A stretch of 64,000 nucleotides of DNA. Source: Leptodactylus fallax. Lineage: Eukaryota > Chordata > Amphibia > Anura > Leptodactylidae. A program made the position numbers and the translations under genes. This document shows, in pieces, positions 10,701 through 18,824 of the stretch (position 1 is its first letter; every line of letters starts with the position of its first letter). The notes below the pieces were generated by a model. The model saw only the letters and a list, made by a program, of their open reading frames with translations. It was not told the DNA's origin and made no database searches. The DNA lies in assembly GCA_947044405.1 (NCBI GenBank), contig CAMRHE010001090.1:124001-188000 (forward strand), written 5' to 3'.

Positions 10701-12905
10701 TGTACCGTCCTCTCTCCTTTGTCCTCCCTTTGTACCATCTTTGCTCCATTGACCCCCTATGTACCGTCCTCTCTCCTCTGTCCTCCCTTTGTACCATTTT
10801 TGCTCCACTGACCCCCAATGTGAGCTCCTCTCTCCACTGACCCCCTATGTACCGTCCTCTCTCCTCTGTCCTCCCTTTGTACCATTTTTGCTCCACTGAC
10901 CCCCAATGTGAGCTCCTCTCTCCACTGACCCCCTATGTACTGTCCTCTCTCCTCTGTCCTCCCTTTGTACCATTTTTGCTCTACTGACCCCATGTGGTCT
11001 CCTCTCTCCTCTGACTCTCTATGTTTTATCCTCTCTCCACTGACCCCCAATGTGGTCTCCTCTCTCCACTGACCCCCTATGTACCGTCCTCTCTCCTCTG
11101 TCCTCCCTTTGTACCATCTTTGCTCCACTGACCCCATGTGGTCTCCTCTCTCCACTGACCCCCTATGTACCGTCCTCTCTCCTCTGTCCTCCCTTTGTAC
11201 CATTTTTGCTCCACTGACCCCCAATGTGAGCTCCTCTCTCCACTGACCCCCTATGTACTGTCCTCTCTCCTCTGTCCTCCCTTTGTACCATTTTTGCTCT
11301 ACTGACCCCATGTGGTCTCCTCTCTCCTCTGACTCTCTATGTTTTATCCTCTCTCCACTGACCCCCAATGTGGTCTCCTCTCTCCACTGACCCCCTATGT
11401 ACCGTCCTCTCTCCTCTGTCCTCCCTTTGTACCATCTTTGCTCCACTGACCCCATGTGGTCTCCTCTCTCCACTGACCCCCTATGTACCGTCCTCTCTCC
11501 ACTGACCCCCCACTGTCCCATCCTCTCTCCACTGACCCCATGTGGTCTCCTCTCTCCACTGACCCCCTATGTACCGTCCTCTCTCCACTGACCCCCCATT
11601 GTCCCATCCTCTCTCCACTGACCACATTTGCTCCTCTCTCCACTGATCCCCTATGTACCGTCCTCTCTCCTCTGTCCTCCCTTTGTACCATTTTTGCTCC
11701 ACTGACCCCCAATGTGATCTCCTCTCTCCACTGACCCCCTATGTACCGTCCTCTCTCCTCTGTCCTCCCTTTGTACCATCTTTGCTCCACTGACCCCCAA
11801 TGTGATCTCCTCTCTCCACTGATCCCCTATGTACCGTCCTCTCTCCTTTGTCCTCCCTTTGTACCATCTTTGCTCTACTGACCCCCTATGTACCGTCCTC
11901 TCTCCTCTGTCCTCCCTTTGTACCATTTTTGCTCCACTGACCCCCAATGTGAGCTCCTCTCTCCACTGACCCCCTATGTACTGTCCTCTCTCCTCTGTCC
12001 TCCCTTTGTACCATTTTTGCTCTACTGACCCCATGTGGTCTCCTCTCTCCTCTGACTCTCTATGTTTTATCCCCTCTCCACTGACCCCCAATGTGGTCTC
12101 CTCTCTCCACTTACCCCCAATGTACCATCCTCTCTCCTCTGTCCTCCCTTTGTACCATCCTCTCTCCACTGACCCCCAATGTGATCTCCTCTCTCCACTG
12201 ACCCCCTATGTACCATCCTCTCTCCTCTGTCCTCCCTTTGTACCATTTTTGCTCCCCTGACCCCAATGTGGTCTCCTCTCTCCACTGACCCCCTATGTAC
12301 CGTCCTCTCTCCTTTGTCCTCCCTTTGTACCATCTTTGCTCCACTGACCCCATGTGGTCTCCTCTCTCCACTGACCCCCTATGTACCATCCTCTCTCCTC
12401 TGTCCTCCCTTTGTACCATCTTTGCTCCACTGACCCCATGTGGTCTCCTCTCTCCACTGACCCCCTATGTACCGTCCTCTCTCCTCTGTCCTCCCTTTGT
12501 ACCATTTTTGCTCCACTGACCCCATGTGGTCTCCTCTCTCCACTGACCCCCTGTTTTGTCCTCTCTCCACTGACCCCCCATTGTCCCATCCTCTCTCCAT
12601 TGACCACATTTGCTCCTCTCTCCACTGATCTCTATGTAGTTTCCTCCACTCTCTGTCCTTCTTGCACCAACCCCTGAACTGACATCAGTTATTACTTCCC
12701 CTGCTGCTCCTTGTCCACTCTTTTCTGACCCTTCTGATCTTTTCTCTCACAGGCAGAGCAGGAACGTGACCAGGAAACAAAGTCGACCCTCTCTCGCCGC
12801 TCTCGGAGATTCTCTGTCCTGAGTATCCTGCTGTTTGTGGGTGCGCTGCTGTCCCTGCCCTTCCTTCTGGTTCTCATATCATACCTGATGACACTGATTG
12901 AGTGA
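727..12905 (+). CDS. TMEM265: TMEM265, two-pass transmembrane protein (3-exon model)
   Basis: Joined coding exons 727-750, 8609-8836 and 12753-12905 give a 134-residue protein; I recall the human protein as about 108 residues. All junctions are phase 0 with GT/AG borders. Residues 1-61 are polar, with an acidic patch (about 14-26) and a basic stretch (46-61). TM1 is about 62-83 and TM2 about 106-129, joined by a charged linker (AEQERDQETKS then an SRRSRR cluster). The C-terminus ends SYLMTLIE, close to the human ending as I remember it. The CSLRRLAIMSIVCG block also matches the conserved start of TM1. Molecular function is not established for the family. PHKG2 follows downstream in the same direction, as in human. 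Exons 2 and 3 are secure. Exon 1 is weaker, but exon 2 has no usable in-frame ATG before TM1, so an upstream coding exon is required. An extra small exon in the 7.9-kb intron cannot be excluded. Confidence 0.88.
751..1659. other. Proximal part of TMEM265 intron 1, no recognised feature
   Basis: Starts with the GTACGG donor. I see no convincing exon, repeat or transposon terminus until the TA microsatellite at 1660. Short open frames here lack similarity to anything I recognise. Confidence 0.5.
1660..1702. repeat. (TA)n microsatellite
   Basis: About 21 uninterrupted TA dinucleotides, followed by TGTATATGTAG. It lies in TMEM265 intron 1, about 35 bp before a Tc1-type end. Confidence 0.95.
1737..1860 (+). 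mobile_element. Tc1-type element terminus (left-facing end)
   Basis: TA then CAGTCATGAGAAAAAC starts at 1735. About 100 bp further in is AGTAAATCCAACCTCAGATG. The inverted counterpart of both blocks occurs at 8130-8294. This matches a Tc1-like terminal region that is common in fish and frogs. No transposase lies next to it, so this is either a solo end or one end of an element split by later insertions. Confidence 0.65.
1861..2148. other. Intron sequence without recognised feature
   Basis: Unique sequence between the Tc1-type end and the 22-bp repeat hairpin. No exon, terminal repeat or domain was recognised. Confidence 0.4.
2149..2418. repeat. Inverted repeat built of 22-bp tandem units
   Basis: The left arm (2149-2250) has about 4.5 tandem copies of a 22-bp unit containing GTCCATGGTCATGTGATG. 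The right arm (2336-2418) has about 3.5 copies in the opposite orientation. The arms are joined by a second inverted repeat: AGGTGCACAGCT ends at 2273 and AGCTGTGCACCT starts at 2317, leaving a 43-base loop. The transcript or single strand could fold into a long imperfect hairpin. Confidence 0.85.
2440..6206 (+). mobile_element. L1/Tx1-type LINE, 5'-truncated and degenerate
   Basis: A + strand non-LTR retrotransposon remnant inside TMEM265 intron 1. It retains the C-terminal half of an apurinic-type endonuclease, a reverse transcriptase and a 3' region. It ends with AATAAA near 6182 and a short A-rich tail at about 6190-6206. ORF1 and the start of ORF2 are absent, consistent with 5' truncation. 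The 5' boundary near 2440 is approximate. Confidence 0.85.
2520..5802 (+). pseudogene. LINE ORF2 (endonuclease and reverse transcriptase) pseudogene
   Basis: ORF2 of an L1/Tx1-like LINE would nick DNA and copy its own RNA at the nick. Visible endonuclease motifs are GDFN (2561-2572), an SRNDYIF block (about 2740) and SDH (2818-2826). The reverse transcriptase has GKSPGSDGF (about 3550), LDAE followed by AFDRLDW (about 3940-3975), GCPLSPLLYA (about 4120) and the box that should read F-A-D-D, which here is FAGD (4241-4252). The first catalytic Asp of that box is lost. An in-frame TAG lies at 3950-3952, and several frameshifts follow, including ones near 3450 and 4400. A C-terminal CWRC...H...C cluster (about 5484-5535) matches the zinc-like end of this family. 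It cannot encode an active enzyme. Confidence 0.88.
6207..7093. other. Intron sequence between LINE and MITE, nothing recognised
   Basis: About 0.9 kb downstream of the LINE tail. I see no exon with splice signals that would fit TMEM265 and no transposon ends. It may include older decayed repeats. Confidence 0.4.
7094..7878. mobile_element. MITE-like element with TTAA-bounded inverted ends
   Basis: TTAAAGGGGTTGTCCGGGC at 7094 is inverted at the right end (GCCGGAAAACCCCTTTAA, 7861-7878), giving termini of about 18 bp with one or two mismatches and TTAA at both edges. There is no transposase. Inside, GTGACGTT (about 7221) pairs with AACGTCAC (about 7253). TTAA at both ends suggests a TTAA-targeting (piggyBac-like) source, but the termini do not begin CCC, so the superfamily is unsure. 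AAAGGGGTTGTCC ends are very common in anuran DNA as I remember it. Confidence 0.65.
8130..8294 (-). mobile_element. Tc1-type element terminus (right-facing end)
   Basis: The segment ends CTCTCTCATGACTG|TA (8294 and 8295-8296). Further in is CATCTGAGGTTGGATTTACT, the reverse complement of the block at about 1836-1856. It is the same family as the end at 1737 and in the orientation expected of the opposite terminus. No transposase is recognisable between the two. Confidence 0.65.
8295..8608. other. End of TMEM265 intron 1
   Basis: Unique sequence ending in the pyrimidine-rich acceptor of exon 2 (TCTTCCCATCTAAG). Nothing else recognised. Confidence 0.5.
8609..8836 (+). CDS. TMEM265: TMEM265 coding exon 2 (N-terminal tail and TM1)
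   Basis: A pyrimidine-rich tract ends in CTAAG at 8608, and the frame stays open for 76 codons to CAG|GTACAA at 8836. It encodes the polar N-terminal region and the first membrane helix, with the conserved segment ICGxSCxG seen here as VCGFSCVG. The CT-rich minisatellite begins only about 14 bp after this donor. Confidence 0.88.
8850..12655. repeat. Pyrimidine-rich minisatellite filling TMEM265 intron 2, with higher-order repeats
   Basis: Basic units of about 29 bp (CTCTCTCCACTGACCCCC plus TATGTACCGTC) alternate with variants such as CTCTGTCCTCCCTTTGTACC and CACTGACCCCAATGTGGTC. Two higher levels are visible. A marker TGACTCTCTATG recurs at 9243 and 9561 and again at 11012 and 11330, a 318-bp spacing. 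The block at about 8.9-10.25 kb recurs at about 10.67-12.0 kb with an offset of 1769 bp. The array starts about 14 bp after the exon 2 donor and ends about 100 bp before the exon 3 acceptor, so about 97 percent of the intron is repeat. The + strand is rich in C and T and poor in AG. Long - strand frames through it are repeat artefacts. Confidence 0.95.
12753..12905 (+). CDS. TMEM265: TMEM265 coding exon 3 (linker, TM2, stop)
   Basis: The acceptor TTTCTCTCACAG|GCA is strong. Fifty codons follow and end with TGA at 12903-12905. The exon encodes the charged linker, an Arg-rich cluster, a leucine-rich helix and a short acidic end. The acceptor lies about 100 bp after the end of the minisatellite that fills the intron. 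Confidence 0.92.
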   Translation, partial: AEQERDQETKSTLSRRSRRFSVLSILLFVGALLSLPFLLVLISYLMTLIE

Positions 12906-13025
12906 TATCATCAGAGGGCGGGTCTAAGCAGTGTAACTACTGGATCCAGGGACTGATTAATGGAAGATAGAAGTACTGGAAGGTCCCCTTGGCAATCTGC
13001 ACCCCAATATCTGTATAAAGATGCT

Positions 13026-13040
13026 GTATATATATATATA

Positions 13041-13072
<32 letters not shown>
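13026..13072. repeat. Compound (TA)n(GT)n microsatellite
   Basis: About eight TA followed by about 15 GT dinucleotides, in the presumed 3' UTR of TMEM265, about 120 bp after the stop codon. Confidence 0.95.
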
Positions 13073-13074
<2 letters not shown>

Positions 13075-13094
13075 GACATTTTATACTAATGTAT

Positions 13095-13100
13095 AATAAA
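13095..13100 (+). terminator. Candidate poly(A) signal of TMEM265
   Basis: AATAAA lies 190 bp after the TMEM265 stop, just after a TA/GT microsatellite (13026-13072). It is the first canonical hexamer downstream of the stop codon. The cleavage site cannot be seen. Confidence 0.55.
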
Positions 13101-13615
13101 GCAACCGAAACTGAGAAAAGTGTCTCAAGAGCAAAGGAGCGGTCCCTGCAGCCCAGGTTCGGTCACTGCGACTCCAAACACTGGGGTGAAGGCTGGAAGA
13201 TGAAAGACCAGCAAAGAATATATACAGTATACGAGAGTATGGCGAGATCGCTCCCCACTGTCCATTACCTGACATACTGGTCGTGTCAGGGTGGCGGCTC
13301 CAGTATCCCAGGAGCAGTGTGTGTGTAGGAGTGCTGTATGAGACTGCATGTTAGTCAGGAGTGAAGTATTTTACATGGGACTGCATGTTGGAGGGGATTA
13401 AACAGAGGGAGACACAAAAAAGCACCAATTTTGGCAATTTTATTTGTTGGAATCTAAACCATCTAATAAGAAAGTATAAAGACACATAGAATTGTGTTAC
13501 AGAAGACTTTCATGTCCTCTTAGTTGTGCAGCATTATATACAGCTAGATAGCTGACATTCCCTGAATTCAGCGCACTGTCAGCATTCCCGGTATGCGTCC
13601 CGGCGCTGGAGATAC
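13101..13615. other. Intergenic sequence after TMEM265, nothing recognised
   Basis: About 0.5 kb between the candidate poly(A) signal and a short inverted-repeat element. The open frames here have no recognisable similarity. Confidence 0.4.
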
Positions 13616-13905
13616 ACAAAATTGGGTCTTACCTGAAATTTTGCTTTCTTTGAGTTCAAGGCCGCAGAGATGGGTCTGTAGCCCCGCCTTCTTTCCTTTT
13701 AGGGCCGGCCCACATACATAGCAATGAAACAGTTAATTAGCATAATTGATGGTATAAGAGCCCCTCCCCTCCTCCTTTTCACTATTTCCTTGTGTTTTTA
13801 CTGGACACGTTTTTTTCTTAATCATACGTTGGACAGGTACGTTGTGCTGTCTTGTACTCAAAGAGAGCAAAATTTCAGGTAAATTTCAGGTAAGACACAA
13901 TTTTG
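13616..13905. mobile_element. Short inverted-repeat element (MITE-like), about 290 bp
   Basis: The left arm contains TTACCTGAAATTTTGCTTTC (about 13629-13648), followed by TTTGAGT. The right arm (about 13857-13905) is its reverse complement, with a 15-bp internal duplication of AATTTCAGGTA. There is no coding capacity. The family is not recognised. Confidence 0.6.
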
Positions 13906-14026
13906 CAGCACAGATGGGACCTCGCTAGCTACCTAAGGGGGGAGATCATCATTTGGAAACCGTATGAAGTATTGCTGTGCCAAAGGCTGGACCCTCCGAG
14001 TGGATGTTCAGACAATAATGCTTGAT

Positions 14027-14703
14027 GAAGGTGGAGGAAGATCTCCAGGAAGCAGCAGTACAGATATCCAGGATGGAGACTTGTGTATCCTCAGCCCATG
14101 AGGCTGCTGTGGAGTGTGTGCAACGTGTCCTTGGTGAAGGTGGGGGAAGATCTCCAGGAAGCGGCAGTACAGATATCCAGAATGGAGACTTGTGTATCCT
14201 CAGCCCATGAGGCTGCTGTGGAGCGTGTACAACGTGTCCTTGGTGAAGGTGGGGGAAGATCTCCAGGAAGCGGCAGTACAGATATCCAGAATGGAGACTT
14301 GTGTATCCTCAGCCCATGAGGCTGCTGTGGAGCGTGTACAACATGTCCTTGGTGAAGGTGGAGGAAGATCTCCAGGATGTGGCAGTACAGATATCCAGGA
14401 TGGAGACTTGTGTATCCTCAGCCCATTAGGCTGCTGTGGAGCGTGTACAACGTGTCCTTGGTGAAGGTGGGGGAAGATCTCCAGGAAGCGGCAGTACAGA
14501 TATCCAGAATGGAGACTTGTGTATCCTCAGCCCATGAGGCTGCTGTGGAGCGTGTACAACATGTCCTTGGTGAAGGTGGAGGAAGATCTCCAGGATGTGG
14601 CAGTACAGATATCCAGAATGGAGACTTGTGTATCCTCAGCCCATGAGGCTGCTGTGGAGCGTGTACAACGTGTCCTTGGTGAAGGTGGGGGAAGATCTCC
14701 AGG
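14027..14703. repeat. 109-bp tandem array, 6.2 copies
   Basis: Units begin GAAGGTGGRGGAAGATCTCC at 14027, 14136, 14245 and so on every 109 bp, with a partial seventh copy ending at 14703. Two unit types alternate: CCAGGAAGCGGCAG and CCAGGATGTGGCAG. As 109 is not a multiple of three, all three frames rotate through the same translated segments. The sequence before the array (13906-14026) is not recognised. Confidence 0.95.
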
Positions 14704-14819
14704 TCAGAACGGCTTTCTTAACATCTAAGGTGTGGACACAAATCTGTTCTTCCATCCAGGGCCGGTTTTAGACAAAGTGTGGCGCTGGGCAAAATTAAAA
14801 GTGGTGCCCCAAATGCTGA

Positions 14820-16848
14820 CATACTAATAACATGGTACCTCTCCATCAAATATAAATAATACAGACAATGAGGAACCAAAAAGTTCCAAACCGCCACCCA
14901 CCACTTCATTGACATCTGGCTTTAAAGGACTATTACAAAGTGAATCCTCCAATGAGGCGGATTTTGATGATTCACTGTACAACACCCCATTATCTCTCAC
15001 CCAAATAGATCCATTAGAACCCCAGAATTTCAAAAACATCAGGAATCTTTTTTAGGCCTACCATCCACTTTAACCCCCATAAGTTCGTATCATACAAAGG
15101 AGGCACCTCTATACAACAAGATTTCGGACTACTACAGCCCCCTAGGCCTAAAGAGAAAGATCAGGGAAAATCTATCTCCTGGCCACACAACTTCAAAAAA
15201 AAGAATAGCCAATCCCAGTCCAAGTCCAAAAAAGAACAAAATATAAGTAGTTGTGTTTTCCATCTATCTGACTATAAGTTATCCTCAGCCGAGTCTATTA
15301 TCTAAGGATTTATCACTTTGCACTAATCAAGACTTAAATGACTTCTTCATTGATCTAAATGCTTTTATTCATAAACTTACACTTACAAGACATTTTAATA
15401 TGATGTCTAGAACTCACCCTAAAGGTAATAAAGATATATACAGTATATATATAAAGATGGCAATATAACTAAACACAAAAAGGTCAGCACTGGAACAATT
15501 GAACCTCTGGTTACAAACTTAAAACCCAAATCTTCTTTTTACCCCCTACATCACAAAGGGAGTAACCTCGAAACATTTTATTCACTTGTAGCAACTGCTT
15601 CAGGAAACTTCCAATGAAACACTCACATACAAATAACCGTACGCTTGAAGAAAAACAAGCCATAAAAACCTTAGTAGCCAATGAGAATATTGTCATAAGA
15701 AACGTCGACAAAGGCGGAGGGGTTGTAGGGGTAATGGCACAAACCAAAACTACCTATATAAAGGAAGCTTTAAATATCCTTTCTGACAATAAGTACTACA
15801 CGGAGTTATCTCATGACCCTTCAAAACCCAGGTAATTGGTTATCATCAAGGAAGCCTTTGATCCTGGCATCATCACTAAAAAAGAAAATGCATTTGTATT
15901 TGTGAACAATCCCACATTGTCTCTATTCTACCACTTACCAAAAATTCCCCGGCAGATTGATTATATTGGGAATGAATTCTATCATGAGAAACCTGTCACA
16001 GTACATAGATAGTCATCTCCAACAGTTCGTAGTAAAATTACCTTCCTACTTGAAAGATTCTACCAGTTACAGTGACATAATCACATATCTGGGCTACCTT
16101 GGATGTATCATCTCTGTACAGTCACATCCCTCAAGAAAAAGGTTTAATGGCAGTTTCTACGGTACTTAAAGCCAATAATAAAAAGAATTTCTGATTAAAG
16201 GCATTGAGTTTATTTTAGAACACAACACAAGAAAGGTCTATCTCCAAACACATGGCACAGCGATGGGTACAAGATCTGCGCCCAGCTATGCCAACATCTA
16301 TATGGGCTGCTTTGAGGATCTTTATATTTATAAAAGCCATCCTTGGACAGAGTGCATCATATACTATAAAAGGTATATTGATCCACCGAATCCTTCAATG
16401 AATTCACTAGCTATCTTAGTAATGATTGGTACAACAAACACAAAAGCAATAGAGGAATTCGATCTGTGCCTGATGAATGATGGAAATAATATCTATACTA
16501 AAACCACTTCAAACAAGTAGATTGTAACAGTCTTCTTGACTTCATAAGTCTACATCACAAAAAATGGAAGTAGACTGTTCTATATGGACACTTTCCGAGA
16601 ATACGTAGAAACTGCTCCAGAGATATAGATCACTGTTTACAAAGCAAAATTCTAACGCAGAGGTTTCAAGAAAAAAACTGCCCAGCAGAAAGCGAAGATC
16701 CTGACACAGAAGGGCCCGAGTAACCCATCGAACTATAATCTTATCACAACATATAATGGGGCATATACAAAAACACAGACTATTCTCAGAAAACACTGGA
16801 CAATTTTATAGAATGACCAGTTTCTAAAGAACAGTATACCTGACAAAA
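14820..16848 (+). pseudogene. Penelope-like element reverse transcriptase pseudogene
   Basis: Penelope-like retroelements encode a reverse transcriptase followed by a GIY-YIG endonuclease. Fragments in several + frames keep the family order: an N-terminal polar segment (14858-15050), a LSKDLSLCT...F..KLTLTRHF block (about 15285-15395), DKGGGVV (about 15708-15730), YHLPKIP (about 15931), SQYIDSHLQQFVVKLPSYLK (about 15993-16055), GTAMGTRSAPSYANIYMG (about 16255-16310) and a KHWTIL block (about 16790). The Y-x-D-D catalytic box is seen only as a degenerate RYID near 16372. Many stops and frameshifts are present. The GIY-YIG domain is absent: sequence identity ends near 16848, where another repeat starts. 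The element is dead and 3'-truncated. Confidence 0.8.
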
Positions 16849-17237
16849 TTCGATTTGGCAACTTCGCTGAATTTCGCGATATGATTCTATTCGATCCGAA
16901 TTAATTTGCGGTGAATAAACAGCTATTTCCTGTCTGCAGAGAGCCGGGGTCAGCGGCAAAATGGCAGAAACCCTTGGATGCCGCGGTCATGTCTCGCTCT
17001 CTCTCTCTTCAGCACGGACAACTTTTATTCATATGGATGGATCTGTTAACAAGTCAAGACGCGCCTACCCAATCACATAACTAGAGAATATCATGTGACC
17101 ATCTGATGTCACAAAGGTCCTTACTAAATATTCGTTACCGCAAAGCATCAGGAATTCCGGATTCCATGTGAATTGAATATTTCCTTAAATTCGGATCGAA
17201 TTCCATTTCTGAAGCTTCGATTCGCTCATCACTAGTT
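16849..17237. repeat. AT-rich inverted-end interspersed repeat
   Basis: Starts with AAAATTCGATTTGG...GATCCGAATTAATTTGCGG and ends with CGATTCGCTCATCACTAGT. In reverse complement the end reads ACTAGTGATGAGCGAATCG, a sequence I recognise as a very common start of anuran dispersed repeats. It truncates the Penelope-like element on its left. Confidence 0.5.
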
Positions 17238-17269
17238 ATGACAATTAAGAAAGGCAGCTATAAATGTAG

Positions 17270-17583
17270 TCATTAGAGACAAGCAAAATTTTAAAAAATT
17301 CGATTCAGTTGATTTGCCGAATTTTCCATAACGATTCGATCCGAATTAATTTGCGGCGAATCGTATTAACCCTTTCTCGACATCCACCCTAATAGTAAGG
17401 CGCTGCCGGGAAGGACTTCCCGCAAACCACAGCGGAAGCATGGTGCGCACGCAGAAACTATGTGCTCACCCTGCTTTGCGGGTGTCAGCCATATGTAACG
17501 ACTGACACTTTCCTCTAACACCCCCGGTTGGAGCTGAGCTCCGATTGCGGGTGTTAACCCCTGAGATGCCGTGGTCAAACATA
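17270..17583. repeat. Second copy of the AATTCGATT repeat family plus anuran-type repeat sequence
   Basis: CGATCCGAATTAATTTGCGG near 17337 repeats the block near 16894 in the same orientation. The following sequence, with TTAACCCCTGAGATGCCG (about 17554), resembles part of a widespread frog repeat. It runs directly into the 43-bp array. No gene seen. Confidence 0.45.
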
Positions 17584-18640
17584 TCCCCCCGGTCACATCT
17601 ATAGAGTCCAGCCATGTCTATAGAGAATCCCCCGGTCACATCTATAGAGTCTAGCCATGTCTATAGAGAATCCCCCGGTCACATCTATAGAGTCCAGCCA
17701 TGTCTATAGAGAATCACCCCGTCACATCTATAGAGTCCAGCCATGTCTATAGAGAATCACCCGGTCACATCTATAGAGTCCAGCCATGTCTATAGAGACT
17801 CACCCGATCACATCTATAGAGTCCAGCCATGTCTATAGAGAATCCCCCGGTCACATCTATAGAGTCCAGCCGTGTCTATAGAGAATCCCCCGGTCACATC
17901 TATAGAGTCCAGCCGTGTCTATAGAGAATCCCCCGGTCACATCTATAGAGTCCAGCCATGTCTATAGAGAATCCCCCGGTCACATCTATAGAGTCCAGCC
18001 GTGTCTATAGAGAATCCCCCGGTCACATCTATAGAGTCCAGCCGTGTCTATAGAGAATCCCCCGGTCACATCTATAGAGTCCAGCCGTGTCTATAGAGAA
18101 TCCCCCGGTCACATCTATAGAGTCCAGCCATGTCTATAGAGAATCCCCCGGTCACATCTATAGAGTCCAGCCATGTCTATAGAGAATCCCCCGGTCACAT
18201 CTATAGAGTCCAGCCATGTCTATAGAGAATCCCCCGGTCACATCTATAGAGTCCAGCCATGTCTATAGAGAATCCCCCGGTCACATCTATAGAGTCCAGC
18301 CATGTCTATAGAGAATCCCCCGGTCACATCTATAGAGTCCAGCCATGTCTATAGAGAATCCCCCGGTCACATCTTTAGAGACCAGCCATATCTATAGAGA
18401 ATTCCCCGGTCACATCTATAGAGTCCAGCCATGTGTATAGAGAATCCCCCGGTCACATCTATAGAGTCCAGCCATGTCTATAGAGAATCCCCCGGTCACA
18501 TCTTTAGAGACCAGCCATGTCTATAGAGAATCCCCCGGTCACATCTATAGAGTCCAGCCATGTCTATAGAGAATCCCCCGGTCACATCTTTAGAGACCAG
18601 CCATGTCTATAGAGAATCCCCCGGTCACATCTATAGAGTT
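17584..18640. repeat. 43-bp minisatellite, about 24 copies
   Basis: The unit contains GGTCACATCTATAGAG, then TCCAGCCATGTCTATAGAG and AATCCCCC. TCTATAGAG occurs twice per unit, so the 43-mer probably arose from a shorter half-unit. Variants are ATG/GTG at one site and TCTATAGAGT/TCTTTAGAGA at another. The variant copies cluster at 18370-18600. Confidence 0.95.
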
Positions 18641-18824
18641 CCTCCATCTTGTTAGTGAGACTTCTGGTGTTACTATACATACATTTCATGGATTTATCAT
18701 TATCCCTACTCTTCCACTGCCTACTGACTGTTCTAACCCCACCCCCTGCTCCACCCCCAGTTACATTATTTAGCCCTCTTTCCATTTCTACGCTATCTTG
18801 CCCTCTACATCTGTTACCCTCCCC
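18641..18824. other. Spacer between 43-bp and 45-bp arrays
   Basis: About 180 bp of unique, CT-rich sequence. No feature recognised. Confidence 0.5.

Noticed and set aside
8988..12169. Long - strand frames (up to 254 codons) in the CT-rich minisatellite
   Set aside because: They are translations of tandem units (GQWREETTLGVSGE-like) within an intron of TMEM265, antisense to the gene, with no supporting signal.
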